49,159 nt of DNA from Bradyrhizobium hipponense (GCF_008123965.1 NZ_VSTH01000064.1:1-49159); one strand, 5' to 3'. Shown: positions 1 through 7,890, counted from the first letter of the stretch. Notes: generated by a model from the letters alone, not told the origin. Numbers and translations: made by a program.

Positions 1-115
1 AATTCTTCACGGAGGACTAAGTACAGTGACTTAAGGCAATTTTGCTTCCCCATTTTTCTTGCTGGGAAGCAAATGGGAAACTAAGCAGGCTCGTTCTATA
101 AGGTTAAGGTCCAAT

Positions 116-607
116 ATGATTCTAAGCACCCACGCCATCCTTGGGGCGGCTGTCGCCAGTGCGCTCCCATCCCACCCGGTTGTCGCGTTCGTCGCGGGGT
201 TTGCTAGCCATTTCGCTATAGACGCAATTCCGCATTGGGATTATCCGCTCAAATCGATATCGCTAGGTCTCGCAGCTCGAAACGATGGACGTTTGACTGC
301 GGATCGTTTGCGCGATTTTGCCGTCATCGGCTTTGACGCACTCGCGGGACTTTTTCTCGCCATCGCGATCTTCGGCACGGAAGCGAACTGGGTGGCTGTT
401 GTTGCCGGCGCCGTCGGCGGAATGCTTCCTGACCCGCTGCAGTTCGTTCATACGCTCTCACCCGGGGAGCCGCTGGCCACACTTCAACGCTTTCACAGCT
501 GGATCCACAGCAAGCGCAAACTCACTTGGCCGCTGGGGGTGAGCTCCCAAATTGCCTTTGCCTCGGCGGTTGCCGGAACGGCAATTGTATTGCAAATGGC
601 AAGTTAG
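116..607 (+). CDS. small multi-spanning membrane protein resembling DUF457/YdjM-type proteins
   Basis: A 163-residue protein with hydrophobic segments near residues 5-32, 72-92, 98-112 and 143-160. The N-terminal pattern T-H-A-I-L-G-A followed by SHFAIDAIPHWDY is typical of membrane proteins annotated as DUF457 or YdjM-like putative metal-dependent hydrolases, with conserved His and Asp residues in or next to the membrane. A second conserved patch is GGMLPDPLQF around residues 103-112. No function is established for close relatives. The frame is open further upstream to 59, but the ATG at 116 begins the conserved part and gives a hydrophobic N-terminus, so it is preferred. It is the first gene in the window and stands alone on the plus strand, inside the probable integrated element. 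Confidence 0.6.
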   Translation: MILSTHAILGAAVASALPSHPVVAFVAGFASHFAIDAIPHWDYPLKSISLGLAARNDGRLTADRLRDFAVIGFDALAGLFLAIAIFGTEANWVAVVAGAVGGMLPDPLQFVHTLSPGEPLATLQRFHSWIHSKRKLTWPLGVSSQIAFASAVAGTAIVLQMAS

Positions 608-858
608 GCCGATGGTAGCGGCGGCGCGCTTTCGTCGCCCGATCTCGGCAGCTCCATGCGCGTGAACTCGTCGATGTCGTGCTGATGTTGCCCCATCCGG
701 CGATCAGACTCCGGCGGCCCTGCACTCATCAACGCCGCCGGCTGCCCATGGACGGCGGCCCCCATCGTGAGCACCGCATCATCAACCGGCAATTAAGGGA
801 TTTGGAACTATCTTACACGTAAGTTCTTCCGTTCTGAATGGCCACCGGAGGCTAACAG

Positions 859-1032
859 ATGACGGATGAACAGCTAGCTCTTCAGGCTGTTAGTGATGCT
901 CAGCGCATTCTGGAAGAATACTTAGAACCGAGGCCCCAGAATAACGAGCGCATCATCTTGGACAAGCTAGTGGAAGTGCTCGAGCGGCCAGATCTTCTGG
1001 TCGCCGTTCATCGGATGCAGCGCGGCTCGTAG
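859..1032 (+). CDS. small acidic rhizobial protein, 57 aa
   Basis: A short reading frame beginning M-T-D-E-Q-L-A-L-Q-A-V and ending in QRGS. It is preceded by a strong GGAGG at 846-850, eight bases before the ATG, which is the main reason to accept it. The sequence predicts a single acidic amphipathic helical region (SDAQRILEEYLEP, then a second helix rich in Leu, Val and Glu). Small proteins of this type recur in Bradyrhizobium genomes without a known role (recalled, not searched). Its 3' end overlaps the 3' end of the minus-strand gene at 953-1192 by 80 bases, so the two converge. Confidence 0.6.
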   Translation: MTDEQLALQAVSDAQRILEEYLEPRPQNNERIILDKLVEVLERPDLLVAVHRMQRGS

Positions 1033-1192
1033 GCGCTCCGTTGTCGCGCCGTTGCTGGTCGGCTCGCGCGAATTCGAGCCAGTCCTCAGCAAGTTTTAGC
1101 CACGGCTCCGCATCGACGGAGTGACGGGCCTGCGCCGCCCGTTCCCTGCACACTTCAGCTAAGTGGTAGAAGCGAAGTACATCTTCCGACAT
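953..1192 (-). CDS. small helical protein of the rhizobial A-E-x-W-L-x-L-A-E-D-W-L type, 79 aa
   Basis: The first 45 residues (RFYHLAEVCRERAAQ, then EPWLKLAEDWLEFARA) match a pattern seen repeatedly in small Bradyrhizobium proteins: an aromatic-rich helix, an R-x-x-A-x-x-A turn, then a W-L-x-L-A-E-D-W-L helix. The function is unknown. The tail after residue 60 (DERRPEDLAARALPLACPR) looks like non-homologous read-on and overlaps the convergent gene at 859-1032, so a stop may have been lost or moved. The start codon near 1192 gives the expected N-terminus M-S-E-D-V-L. It lies alone on this strand; no operon partner is evident. Confidence 0.55.
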   Translation of the reverse strand: MSEDVLRFYHLAEVCRERAAQARHSVDAEPWLKLAEDWLEFARADQQRRDNGAPTSRAASDERRPEDLAARALPLACPR

Positions 1193-1661
1193 GGCAAAAT
1201 GACGCGAGTAGGCCCATCATCGCGCCTCAAGAGTATCGCCTCTTCCGACACTGTCTGTCGACTATCTCGACTATCTCACACATCGTCCCCGACTGGGGCG
1301 AATCCTTGTCACTGTGCTAAATGGGCAACCTCCAGCGGTCCGCAGACGCTTTCAGATTGCCGGCTTTGCCGGTTGCCGGGCACCGTAGAGGCAGACGCCG
1401 CATCTCAATTCAGCAGGTGGCGTACCAGCGATCAGGAAATGGTAGCAGAGGCCAGCCGCCCGCGTTGTCATTCGCGGCCTCGGGCTCGGCGTCGATTGGC
1501 CCACTTGGCGAAGGGCAGGGTTGATCGACCTCCATGCGAGCCGATCGATCTGCCGGCTTTGCCGCTCCTCAACTCGCATGACCCGCAGTAGGTCGCGCGC
1601 GGTCCAAGGCCCAAGGGATTGATAATTTGCGAGGTGCTGACAATGCCGCTTTGATCGCGGC
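1193..1661. other. 469-bp stretch without a supported gene
   Basis: Open frames exist on both strands but none has a ribosome binding site, family-like motif or sensible composition; they are rich in Arg, Pro, Ser and Cys, as expected for chance frames in GC-rich DNA. I see no terminator hairpin or tRNA here. Confidence 0.4.
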
Positions 1662-1949
1662 ATGCGCGCTCGCCGACGATACACGAAATGGGCCGGCCAT
1701 TATCCGCCCCGCAGCCCTGTTGAATGGCTGGCTGACGGCCATGTGACCTGCAGCATCCAGTGCCTGAACGGCCGCTGCGATCGCAGGGTTGACGTGCGGC
1801 TCGACACGCTCCCGCAGGATCAGCCGTGGTCGCGCGTCGGCTTGCGCCTGGTCTGCTCGGCATGCGGCGCCGCAGGAACTGTGCATATCGTTCCGAACTG
1901 GCATGACAGTCGCGGGCAAGTCAGGCCAAGCATGGGGTCGAGGTTTTGA
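1662..1949 (+). CDS. small zinc-ribbon-like protein, 95 aa
   Basis: The central part contains two cysteine pairs, C-x-x-x-x-C in the patch IQCLNGRC and C-x-x-C in LVCSAC, separated by about 30 residues, the layout of a zinc ribbon. Between them lies RRVDVRLDTLPQD followed by a hydrophobic strand, and after the second pair GTVHIVPNWHD. The same layout occurs in many short Bradyrhizobium proteins (recalled, not searched). Their role is unknown; zinc and nucleic acid binding are plausible but inferred. The ATG at 1662 is used, though the conserved part begins about ten residues later. The stop overlaps the region just upstream of the next gene at 1958, so the two may be co-transcribed. Confidence 0.6.
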   Translation: MRARRRYTKWAGHYPPRSPVEWLADGHVTCSIQCLNGRCDRRVDVRLDTLPQDQPWSRVGLRLVCSACGAAGTVHIVPNWHDSRGQVRPSMGSRF

Positions 1950-1957
1950 TTCCAGCA

Positions 1958-2227
1958 ATGAAACTCGTCACCGAACGCCCCTTCGCCAATCCGGAAGTCG
2001 CCGCCCGCCAGCTCGTTCAGCTGGCATCGAGCATCGAGCCGGTACAGGACGGCCGAATCCACATCGAGAAGATCAACTATCCCTTCCTCTACACGCTCAA
2101 GGGAAGCGGCGCGGAGTTCGGCGCCGGCATCAAGTATGCAGTCGAGCGCGGCTGGCTCGACCTGCACGAGAGCGGTACCTACGTGCGGTTGCTCACGCCC
2201 GGGCAGGACCTGCTGAGGCTCCATTAG
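1958..2227 (+). CDS. conserved hypothetical protein with winged-helix-like C-terminus, 89 aa
   Basis: The protein starts MKLVTERPFANPEVAARQL and contains a block, NYPFLYTLKGSGAEFGAG followed by IKYAVERGWLDLHESGTYV, that reads like a recognition helix and wing of a small winged-helix fold. This is inferred by eye. Near-identical small proteins are common in Bradyrhizobium genomes (recalled). A TTG at 1946 is possible, but the ATG at 1958 starts the conserved sequence and avoids overlap with the preceding stop. It follows the zinc-ribbon-like gene by 8 bp and may be co-transcribed with it. Function unknown. Confidence 0.6.
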   Translation: MKLVTERPFANPEVAARQLVQLASSIEPVQDGRIHIEKINYPFLYTLKGSGAEFGAGIKYAVERGWLDLHESGTYVRLLTPGQDLLRLH

Positions 2228-2348
2228 GAACCGAGGCCGGACTATCTGGTTTGCTGTCTCGCCAGTTCCCCAAGCTGGCGGAACGGCCCCGGCGTACCCC
2301 AAAAGCCACCCTGAAGCCGGGGCCGTCTCTCCGCCCTGCTGACTCCAA

Positions 2349-2636
2349 TCAGTTAGGCGACTTCTTGCGACGTCGCCGGGGAACTACCCTCATCTCCAAT
2401 CCCAGAACCGTGAGCACACCGAGAACAGTTGAAAAATGTGGAAGCTGTTCGTCGCCGAAGGCTCGATAAATGCTCGTTCGTTGCAGACCGGTTTGTCTTG
2501 CGACTTCTGAAATATTGAAATGGTCGAGCGCCCTCCCGATTGCCCTGCAGATCGTGCGAGCTTCAGCCGACTCGAATGCCGCGTTCAGCTCGTTAGCCAA
2601 CTGGGAGGGCGCGACGGGACTATAAGTTTTGGTCAT
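2349..2636 (-). CDS. orphan antitoxin-like HTH regulator (putative addiction-module antidote family)
   Basis: A 95-residue protein whose second half is a Cro/Xre-type helix-turn-helix: ISEVARQTGLQRTSIYRAF is the two-helix core, followed by T-V-L-G-V-L-T-V-L-G-L-E-M. This organisation, with the HTH at the C-terminus after about 40 helical residues, is that of the putative addiction-module antidote proteins paired with HigB/RelE-like toxins. The ATG at 2636 has GGAG six bases upstream; a GTG at 2648 is less likely. No toxin-sized gene lies next to it: upstream on the same strand is a terminator and then a porin. It is therefore an orphan antitoxin or simply a regulator. The basic tail RRRRKKSPN may aid DNA binding. 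Confidence 0.65.
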   Translation of the reverse strand: MTKTYSPVAPSQLANELNAAFESAEARTICRAIGRALDHFNISEVARQTGLQRTSIYRAFGDEQLPHFSTVLGVLTVLGLEMRVVPRRRRKKSPN

Positions 2637-2651
2637 GTCGGTCTCCACAAC

Positions 2652-2680
2652 AAAAGGGCCGGCTTTTTAAGCCGGCCCTT
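2652..2680 (-). terminator. Rho-independent terminator of the porin gene
   Basis: Arms AAGGGCCGGCTT and AGCCGGCCCTT form an 11-bp GC-rich stem with a short T/A loop. On the minus strand the stem is followed by TTTTG, 20 bp past the porin stop, and it separates the porin from the antitoxin-like gene. Confidence 0.75.
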
Positions 2681-2700
2681 CGTTATTGAACGAGGCGAGC

Positions 2701-3498
2701 TCAGTACTTCCCAATCAACGGGGCACCGAACTTGTAGTTCAGGCGGACGAGGCCCATGTCGACGTTCTGATCGATACGCTCGGTGCGCGTAAAGACACCG
2801 AGCCCCGCACCGGCGAAGTTGCCGGAGCCGGTGAAATCGACGTTTCGACGCTCGAGGAAGATGTGATTGTACTCTATGCCAACCGACCAATTCGGCGCAA
2901 AGCCATATTCGAATCCGGCGCCGACCGTCCCGCCCCAGCGGGTCTGGTCGTTCGCCCGGTCGAATTCAAGGCCGGTTGCAACGTCAAAGGTCCTGTAGCG
3001 ATCGCCGACGACGGCGGCGCCACCCTTGACGTAGAACAGGGCGTTGTTCCAGGCGTAACCGATCTGGCCCGTGATCAGACCGAAGGCGTCAATTTTCGAC
3101 TGATTGCGAAGGCCGAATCCCGGGATCGCGCTGATATTGTCGCCCTTGAAATCCGCCCAGTTGCCCTGGCCCTCGACACCGAACACCCAGTTTGCTGACT
3201 GCCAGCGATAACCGATCTGGCCACCGACCGTGCCGCCAGTTGCATTATGACAGCCTTCGCCCACAAGACCACCCGGAACACCGGTCACAGCGCCGAACGT
3301 GTCCACGAAGTCCCAGCATTTGTGGCTCGAGCCGCCACCGCCGTTGATGCCGATGTAGAAGCCGCTCCAGTCATAGATCGCGGCGACCATTGGCGGCGGC
3401 GCCTTCGTGTAAGGACGAGCCGCTAGATCCGCCGCGTTGGCGGGAGCCGAAAGCCCTAGGGCCATCGCCCCGGCCGCAGCAACGAGAAGTTTTTTCAT
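2701..3498 (-). CDS. Omp31-type outer membrane beta-barrel protein
   Basis: A 265-residue protein with a clear signal peptide (MKKLLVAAAGAMALGLS, cleavage after A-N-A near residue 22). The mature start ADLAARPYTKAPP and the following YDWSGFYIGINGG are hallmarks of the Omp31/Omp25 family of eight-stranded porin-like barrels in Rhizobiales. Alternating hydrophobic strands run to the C-terminus, where VRLNYKFG is the last typical strand; the sequence then ends APLIGKY, without the usual terminal Phe. The start at 3498 is chosen because GGGGAG precedes it and it begins the signal peptide. The location is the outer membrane; the role is structural or surface-related. It stands alone with its own terminator. 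Confidence 0.85.
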   Translation of the reverse strand: MKKLLVAAAGAMALGLSAPANAADLAARPYTKAPPPMVAAIYDWSGFYIGINGGGGSSHKCWDFVDTFGAVTGVPGGLVGEGCHNATGGTVGGQIGYRWQSANWVFGVEGQGNWADFKGDNISAIPGFGLRNQSKIDAFGLITGQIGYAWNNALFYVKGGAAVVGDRYRTFDVATGLEFDRANDQTRWGGTVGAGFEYGFAPNWSVGIEYNHIFLERRNVDFTGSGNFAGAGLGVFTRTERIDQNVDMGLVRLNYKFGAPLIGKY

Positions 3499-3936
3499 AC
3501 CGTGTCTCCCCAGAAAGAAGTTCAAAAAAATCGGCGCGTTGGCCCACCTGTAATCAGAAATCTAGTCTTCTCGCGCCTTAATGGCTGTAACCGGCCCGCA
3601 ACACTCGTCACCGAACATCGATCGAAAATCATTGATACATGTTAAGCACTTAGGTTCCACTAAACCCCCTCACGCGGGAACCTCAGAAGTTCCAATTTCG
3701 AAGAAAGAGGCCGGCGACGTGCGGGCCGTACCGTGAACCGGCGAGCCTTCTGGTCACTGCCTCAGCCGACGCGCATGCGTCCCAATCCTCAGCATGGGCA
3801 AATGAGGAGTCCGCGGCCCGCTCGTTATGGCCTCGTCCGCCATGAAACCATTTTCCCAGCGCCGCGAAGTCGGCCTGAAACAAACGAGTCCCAGCCTCCG
3901 CTCTCCCAGCGCATGTCCCAGAAGGGAAGTACTTCT
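3499..3936. other. 438-bp stretch upstream of the porin without a supported gene
   Basis: This region should contain the porin promoter, but I could not place a convincing -35/-10 pair. Open frames on either strand lack a ribosome binding site and family features. Confidence 0.4.
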
Positions 3937-4152
3937 ATGATCAGCCCAACGTGGACTCGCAAAGCACGTAAGCTCGTTATCGCAAATCTGCTGATCGGCG
4001 CGGCCGCTCTGTTAGGATGGGCCGCTCGCGATCCAGTCTCAAGTGCTGACCTCGGTAATGAATGGCAATGCAGCAAAGCGGCATTTGTCGTAACGGCGTG
4101 TCATCACGTGGCTGAGGAAGTCGTGACGCAAAGAGCGGCCGCTCTCGATTAG
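3937..4152 (+). CDS. small exported or membrane-anchored protein, 71 aa
   Basis: Reads M-I-S-P-T-W-T-R-K-A-R-K-L-V followed by a hydrophobic helix (IANLLIGAAALLGWAA) that could be a signal anchor or signal peptide, then a short domain with C-S-K-A-A-F-V-V-T-A-C and a cluster of His and Glu. The two cysteines, 11 residues apart, could form a disulfide in the periplasm. Similar short proteins with the W-T-R-K-A-R-K-L start occur in Bradyrhizobium (recalled). AGAAGG lies about 12 bases upstream of the ATG at 3937. The frame is open further upstream, but that part is Pro/Arg-rich and unlikely to be translated. Function unknown. Confidence 0.5.
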   Translation: MISPTWTRKARKLVIANLLIGAAALLGWAARDPVSSADLGNEWQCSKAAFVVTACHHVAEEVVTQRAAALD

Positions 4153-4323
4153 TGGCAAGCCATCTGCCCAACGCTGGTTGTCCAAGGTCAAATCAGGCAA
4201 CGAGACCGAATACGGCGAGCGCGGGACCGAAGCCCCGCGCCCTAGTCGTTCACCGCTTCAGCCGTCGGCGATGGGTCAGCAGCCGCTGCCGGTCCCGCTT
4301 TCGGTGGATCCTGCGCCGGCGCT

Positions 4324-4606
4324 TCATGATGCGACCTCTTCGCCCTGATAGCGCTTGTAGTAGTTCTTCCTGAACTCCTTCAGCATCTTCGCCATCTGCC
4401 AAACGGCAAACGTAGCCAACTCCAATTTATGGAAGCTGTCTTCCCTCGCCGAGCAGTGCATGATCAGGTCGGTGGCAATCTCACCCATTCGGTCGAGGTC
4501 GCCGACCTCGCACTCCATGTCACGAAATGCCTCTGCGTGGCTCCGGTCGCTACCGTCATTGAGGGCGCGAGAATGGTGTTCCGGGAAATTGGACGAGGTT
4601 GCTCAT
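4324..4606 (-). pseudogene. small conserved protein, apparently frameshifted
   Basis: The ATG at 4606 overlaps the stop of the upstream gene in an ATGA pattern and starts MSNLVQFPGT, a start typical of small Bradyrhizobium proteins, but the frame stops at 4556. In another frame, entered about 4565, the reading continues N-D-G-S-D-R-S-H-A-E-A-F-R-D-M and joins the helical protein MECEVGDLDRMGEIATDLIM to its stop at 4324. One inserted base (or two lost) near 4563-4570 would explain this. If there is no frameshift, a 64-aa protein starting at 4518 remains, without a good ribosome binding site. Function unknown; the helical part ends in a basic KEFRKNYYKRYQGEE. Confidence 0.5.
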
Positions 4607-5079
4607 GCCCGCACCCAGCTCTGTTCGATCGCGGCGGCAAGGCACGTGCAAAGCGTCTGCACGGCTTGCATGGCCTCGCTTTCCTCGAGGCCGCGTGGCA
4701 CCTGCCATTCCTCGAGCGTCGAGATGTATTTCAGCAAGGCCGCCACGCCGGCAATGGTGGATGGCCGGAACGTGAAAAGGACGTCTATTTGCTCGAACAG
4801 CGCGTCGCTCGTCCGCGACGTCTCGTCCTCCGCATCCGAACGGTCCGGGTGCTCGTGCTCTAACGGCGCCCACCTGTCGACGGCGGCGGTGTATTCGACG
4901 GAAAGCATCTTATAGCGCTCGATCGCCGCGAAGACGGGATCGGGCACCGCTGCGGCCGCCGGCAATGCAACGGGCAGCACGGCCAGGGCCCCGAGCAGGT
5001 TGCGGCGGGATAGCCCCTCAGCGGGCTTGCGGGACTCGCTGGTGCGTTCGCCGTTATGCCGCTGTCCGATGAAGCGCAA
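4603..5079 (-). CDS. exported protein with Tat-like signal, 158 aa
   Basis: Residues 24-30 read S-R-R-N-L-L-G and are followed by a hydrophobic stretch (ALAVLPVALPAAAAV), so the protein is probably exported by the twin-arginine route and cleaved near residue 44. The mature part is about 110 residues, helical and acidic, with P-S-T-I-A-G-V-A-A-L-L-K-Y-I, a segment recognisable from a family of short exported Bradyrhizobium proteins often found in islands (recalled). The start is uncertain because the 23 residues before the twin arginine are polar. Its stop overlaps the ATG of the next gene at 4606, implying coupled translation. Function unknown. Confidence 0.6.
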   Translation of the reverse strand: MRFIGQRHNGERTSESRKPAEGLSRRNLLGALAVLPVALPAAAAVPDPVFAAIERYKMLSVEYTAAVDRWAPLEHEHPDRSDAEDETSRTSDALFEQIDVLFTFRPSTIAGVAALLKYISTLEEWQVPRGLEESEAMQAVQTLCTCLAAAIEQSWVRA

Positions 5080-5236
5080 TCCCCGGCAAGGGACCGCTTC
5101 GGGAGTTTCGACGCTCCGCGAACATCACACATGATTTGCGTTAAGAAATCTACCCCTTTTGGGGCGCTTTTGCGCGCCACCCTTGCTCTCCACCCATGGT
5201 TGCGATTGGATGCGGCCGGGTCTGGGGCAGTTTGCA

Positions 5237-5980
5237 ATGAGTAATCAACAAGTGATCGTCAAAGACCCGCATCTGTGCGAGCCGTTCATCAATGGCCGCG
5301 ACACAGGTCGACTGTTGCACGATCTCGGGGCGATGCTGTCGCTTTTGAACCCGCAGATGCTGACGCACCCCATTCTGGACTTCGGCGCGGGGTCGTGCTG
5401 GATCACCGAGGCGATTGCCCGCATGGGGCATCGCGTCACCGCATTCGACATCCACCCTGACCTTCAAGGATGCATCACGGGCCGAACATCCGCAGATAAG
5501 CGCATCGATGCGTCGCTGATCAGTTACGCGAGAGGCGACGGGCACGCGATGCCTTTCGCGGGCGACAAGTTCGGTCACCTGCTATGCTATGACACGCTGC
5601 ATCATATGCATGATTTTGACGCGGTCTTCCGGGAATTTTCCCGCGTTCTCGTTCCGGGCGGTCGCGCCATCTTCGTGGAGCCCGGAGCGAAGCACTCAAC
5701 ATCGGCTGAGACGATCGCCTTTCTGGAGCTCAAGAAGCACGATCCGACGTGGATCGAGCGTGATATTGTGCTGGAAGAAATCAACCACTGCGCGATGGTC
5801 GCAGGGCTGTCAGAACTGGTGCTGATGCCGGCGGGCCATCCAAGCGCTCCGCCGCTATTTTCGTTGCGGGATTGGCTCAGCCTCAGGCGCGGCAACCTGC
5901 TCGCACGGAACAAGTTCGCAAAGCAGCTTGCCAATCTTAACTACGATCAGCGCGTGATCTTCTATGCTGTGAAGCCTTAG
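5237..5980 (+). CDS. class I SAM-dependent methyltransferase
   Basis: A 247-residue Rossmann-fold methyltransferase. Motif I, LDFGAGSCW, is at residues 47-55; the acidic end of strand 2 is F-D-I-H near 70-73; motif II is A-R-G-D-G-H-A-M-P-F around 98-107; CYDTLHHMHD follows at 117-126; and VLVPGGRAIFVEPG at 137-150 is the post-motif typical of methyltransferase family 11 (small molecules and sugars). No DNA methyltransferase N/DPPY motif is present. The ATG at 5237 starts the conserved part; the longer upstream frame is Cys/Pro-rich. It converges on the beta-helix gene and the two stop codons overlap (5977-5980). The substrate is unknown; modification of a surface glycan is a guess. Confidence 0.8.
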   Translation: MSNQQVIVKDPHLCEPFINGRDTGRLLHDLGAMLSLLNPQMLTHPILDFGAGSCWITEAIARMGHRVTAFDIHPDLQGCITGRTSADKRIDASLISYARGDGHAMPFAGDKFGHLLCYDTLHHMHDFDAVFREFSRVLVPGGRAIFVEPGAKHSTSAETIAFLELKKHDPTWIERDIVLEEINHCAMVAGLSELVLMPAGHPSAPPLFSLRDWLSLRRGNLLARNKFAKQLANLNYDQRVIFYAVKP

Positions 5981-7890
5981 CAGGCAAACGATCCGCAATA
6001 GAACTCGGTCGACCCGCTGATCGAGTTGGCAACGCCACCGCCCAGGATAACTGATGTCAGCGACAAGCGGTTATAATTGGCCGCTGCGACGCAGGTCACC
6101 ACGCCAGCATCGCACTGCACGTTGCTCATGGTCACACGAGATCGATAAGCCCCGCTGGCACCGAAGGACATGGCTGTTCCAGCGCCACCAAATTGGATAT
6201 TGGAGATGGTGATGTCTCCGATATTCGAACCATTCGTGCCGCCAAATAAGATTCCACCATTGGCATTCACGAGGTTCATGTTGCTGTAGACGTTGCCAGT
6301 CCCGGATCCGTTGTCAAAGAATATCGCGTACCTGGTCGGCACGGCGCCGTTGTTTGACGTCTGAATATCGGTGAAGCTGTTCCAGTCGAATCTCGCCTCA
6401 CCGCCCACATTGACGTTGCGAGCATTTCGCAGGCAAGTATTCGCTCCAAAGCATCGAACGCGAGAAATCTGGGAGTATCCGATCACGCCAGACGTGCCGG
6501 CCAGCCAGAGGCATGCTGTGGAGCTCCCGTCGATCGTGTAGATGCAGGTTATATCTCGAAAGACATTGCCGGATATATCTGCGTTGCTGGAGACCGTGAA
6601 GATCGGAAAGTCTCCACTGGCAGTGATGCGCACGCAGCCAACATCGTCGCCGATGATTCTGAAGCCGTTATTTCCGAATGTGACGGTCGCGGTAAAAGTG
6701 TAGTTGCCACAAGGCACATAGACAGTCTTTCCAACCGCCAGCGCATTGACCGCATTCTGGAAGGCGGTCTGATCGCTGCCGGCACCGACTGTGCCATAAT
6801 CGCGCACGTTGAGCAGGTTCGGCGAATTCCCGCCGCAAGTCGCGGTGCTGATATTCCCCGAGGTGTCATTCGCGAGGCAGCCGGCCGTGGTGTAGGCCGT
6901 GGCTTGAAGAAGTCCGCTCGGCTTCACCCGCAAAGTCTGCTGCAGCGAGCCGATGGTGCTGCCGACTGTCAAATCGATCTGGCCGGCGGTGCCGCTATCG
7001 GGACCAGTTGAATATAAACGGTGCCGCGATGTCTCGTAACTTATAGCAAGATTGTTCGCCAGAACCGTCGAAATCGCCGCGCCGCCAATCTGGACCGGTC
7101 CTTGCGAGTCGATCTTGAATCCTGTCGTCGGCGACGCCGTTCCAAATCCCGCAGCGCCGGAAAAGTAAGTCACTCCACTGAAAGTGTTTACGCCAGAAAA
7201 GATGTTCGTCCCGTCGAGATACGGGATCGTGTGCCCCGATGCGCCGGTTTTTACGCTTAGGGTCGTTCCGGTCATCGCCAGCGAATTGCTGTCGAGCGAG
7301 ATGCTCGGTCCGCTCGATCCGCCGATCGACGTGATCCCCGACGTCAAGCTGCCGGCGAGCGAGCCCGCCGTGCACTTTCCGAGCACGCCGCCGGTCTCGC
7401 AAGGCAGCGTGGTATTCGATGGGTCCGGCGCTCCGTTCAGCGTCAGGGTGCCGATGGTCACTTGCGTTGGTGGGCCAGAACTGGCCGTGTTATTCAGCAG
7501 CCAGCTATAAGCAGCCTGGTTCGGAAAGGTGACGGAGCCGCTGAACAGAACGCTGTTGCTGAACGTATTGTTCCCGCTGAAAAAGTTGCTGCCGGAATTC
7601 AGCGGGATGGTTGCCCCGGAAGTTCCCGTCACCACCCTGAGAGTCGCCCCGGACATGCCCAGTGTTGGATCGAGCAGAAAATTTGGGCCGATCGAGCCGC
7701 CGATCGAGACCCCCGATCCGACATAGGCCCGCAGCACGGAAAACGGGATGGCCGACGATGGACCGGTGGTCCCCGGAGTGCCGAGGCGGCCGATGACCGT
7801 CTGAGATGCAACGTTGGGATAGGTCTGCGCAGACGCTGGCGCGGCTGAGAGCAGCGTCAGCAGAATTCCGAGTAAACAGCGGATGGTCAT
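5977..7890 (-). CDS. secreted tail-fibre-like protein with pectate-lyase-type beta-helix, 637 aa
   Basis: Residues 1-21 are a signal peptide (MTIRCLLGILLTLLSAAPAS, cleaved before QTYP). Residues 62-122 and 187-249 are two copies of one block: S-I-G-G-S-x-G-P, then T-L-x-V-x-T-G-x-S-G-x-T-I-P, then N-x-F-S-G-x-N-T-F-S. From about 358 the sequence LLNVRDYGTVGAGSDQTAFQ and TVYVPCGNYTF begins a right-handed beta-helix of the Pectate_lyase_3 type found in phage tailspikes and polysaccharide-degrading enzymes. The C-terminus is rich in Asn, Gly and Cys. Catalytic residues cannot be assigned by eye. It is the last gene of the minus-strand run. A signal peptide is unusual for a virion tailspike, so a host-surface or secreted role is possible. 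Confidence 0.7.
   Translation of the reverse strand: MTIRCLLGILLTLLSAAPASAQTYPNVASQTVIGRLGTPGTTGPSSAIPFSVLRAYVGSGVSIGGSIGPNFLLDPTLGMSGATLRVVTGTSGATIPLNSGSNFFSGNNTFSNSVLFSGSVTFPNQAAYSWLLNNTASSGPPTQVTIGTLTLNGAPDPSNTTLPCETGGVLGKCTAGSLAGSLTSGITSIGGSSGPSISLDSNSLAMTGTTLSVKTGASGHTIPYLDGTNIFSGVNTFSGVTYFSGAAGFGTASPTTGFKIDSQGPVQIGGAAISTVLANNLAISYETSRHRLYSTGPDSGTAGQIDLTVGSTIGSLQQTLRVKPSGLLQATAYTTAGCLANDTSGNISTATCGGNSPNLLNVRDYGTVGAGSDQTAFQNAVNALAVGKTVYVPCGNYTFTATVTFGNNGFRIIGDDVGCVRITASGDFPIFTVSSNADISGNVFRDITCIYTIDGSSTACLWLAGTSGVIGYSQISRVRCFGANTCLRNARNVNVGGEARFDWNSFTDIQTSNNGAVPTRYAIFFDNGSGTGNVYSNMNLVNANGGILFGGTNGSNIGDITISNIQFGGAGTAMSFGASGAYRSRVTMSNVQCDAGVVTCVAAANYNRLSLTSVILGGGVANSISGSTEFYCGSFAC

Noticed and set aside
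604..792. 62-codon minus-strand frame containing HQHDIDEFTRMELPRSG
   Set aside because: Slightly protein-like, but there is no ribosome binding site and no known relative that I can name.
5237..5980. DNA methyltransferase of a restriction-modification or defence system
   Set aside because: It has the small-molecule class motifs without an N/DPPY or Pro-Cys catalytic motif, and no nuclease lies beside it.
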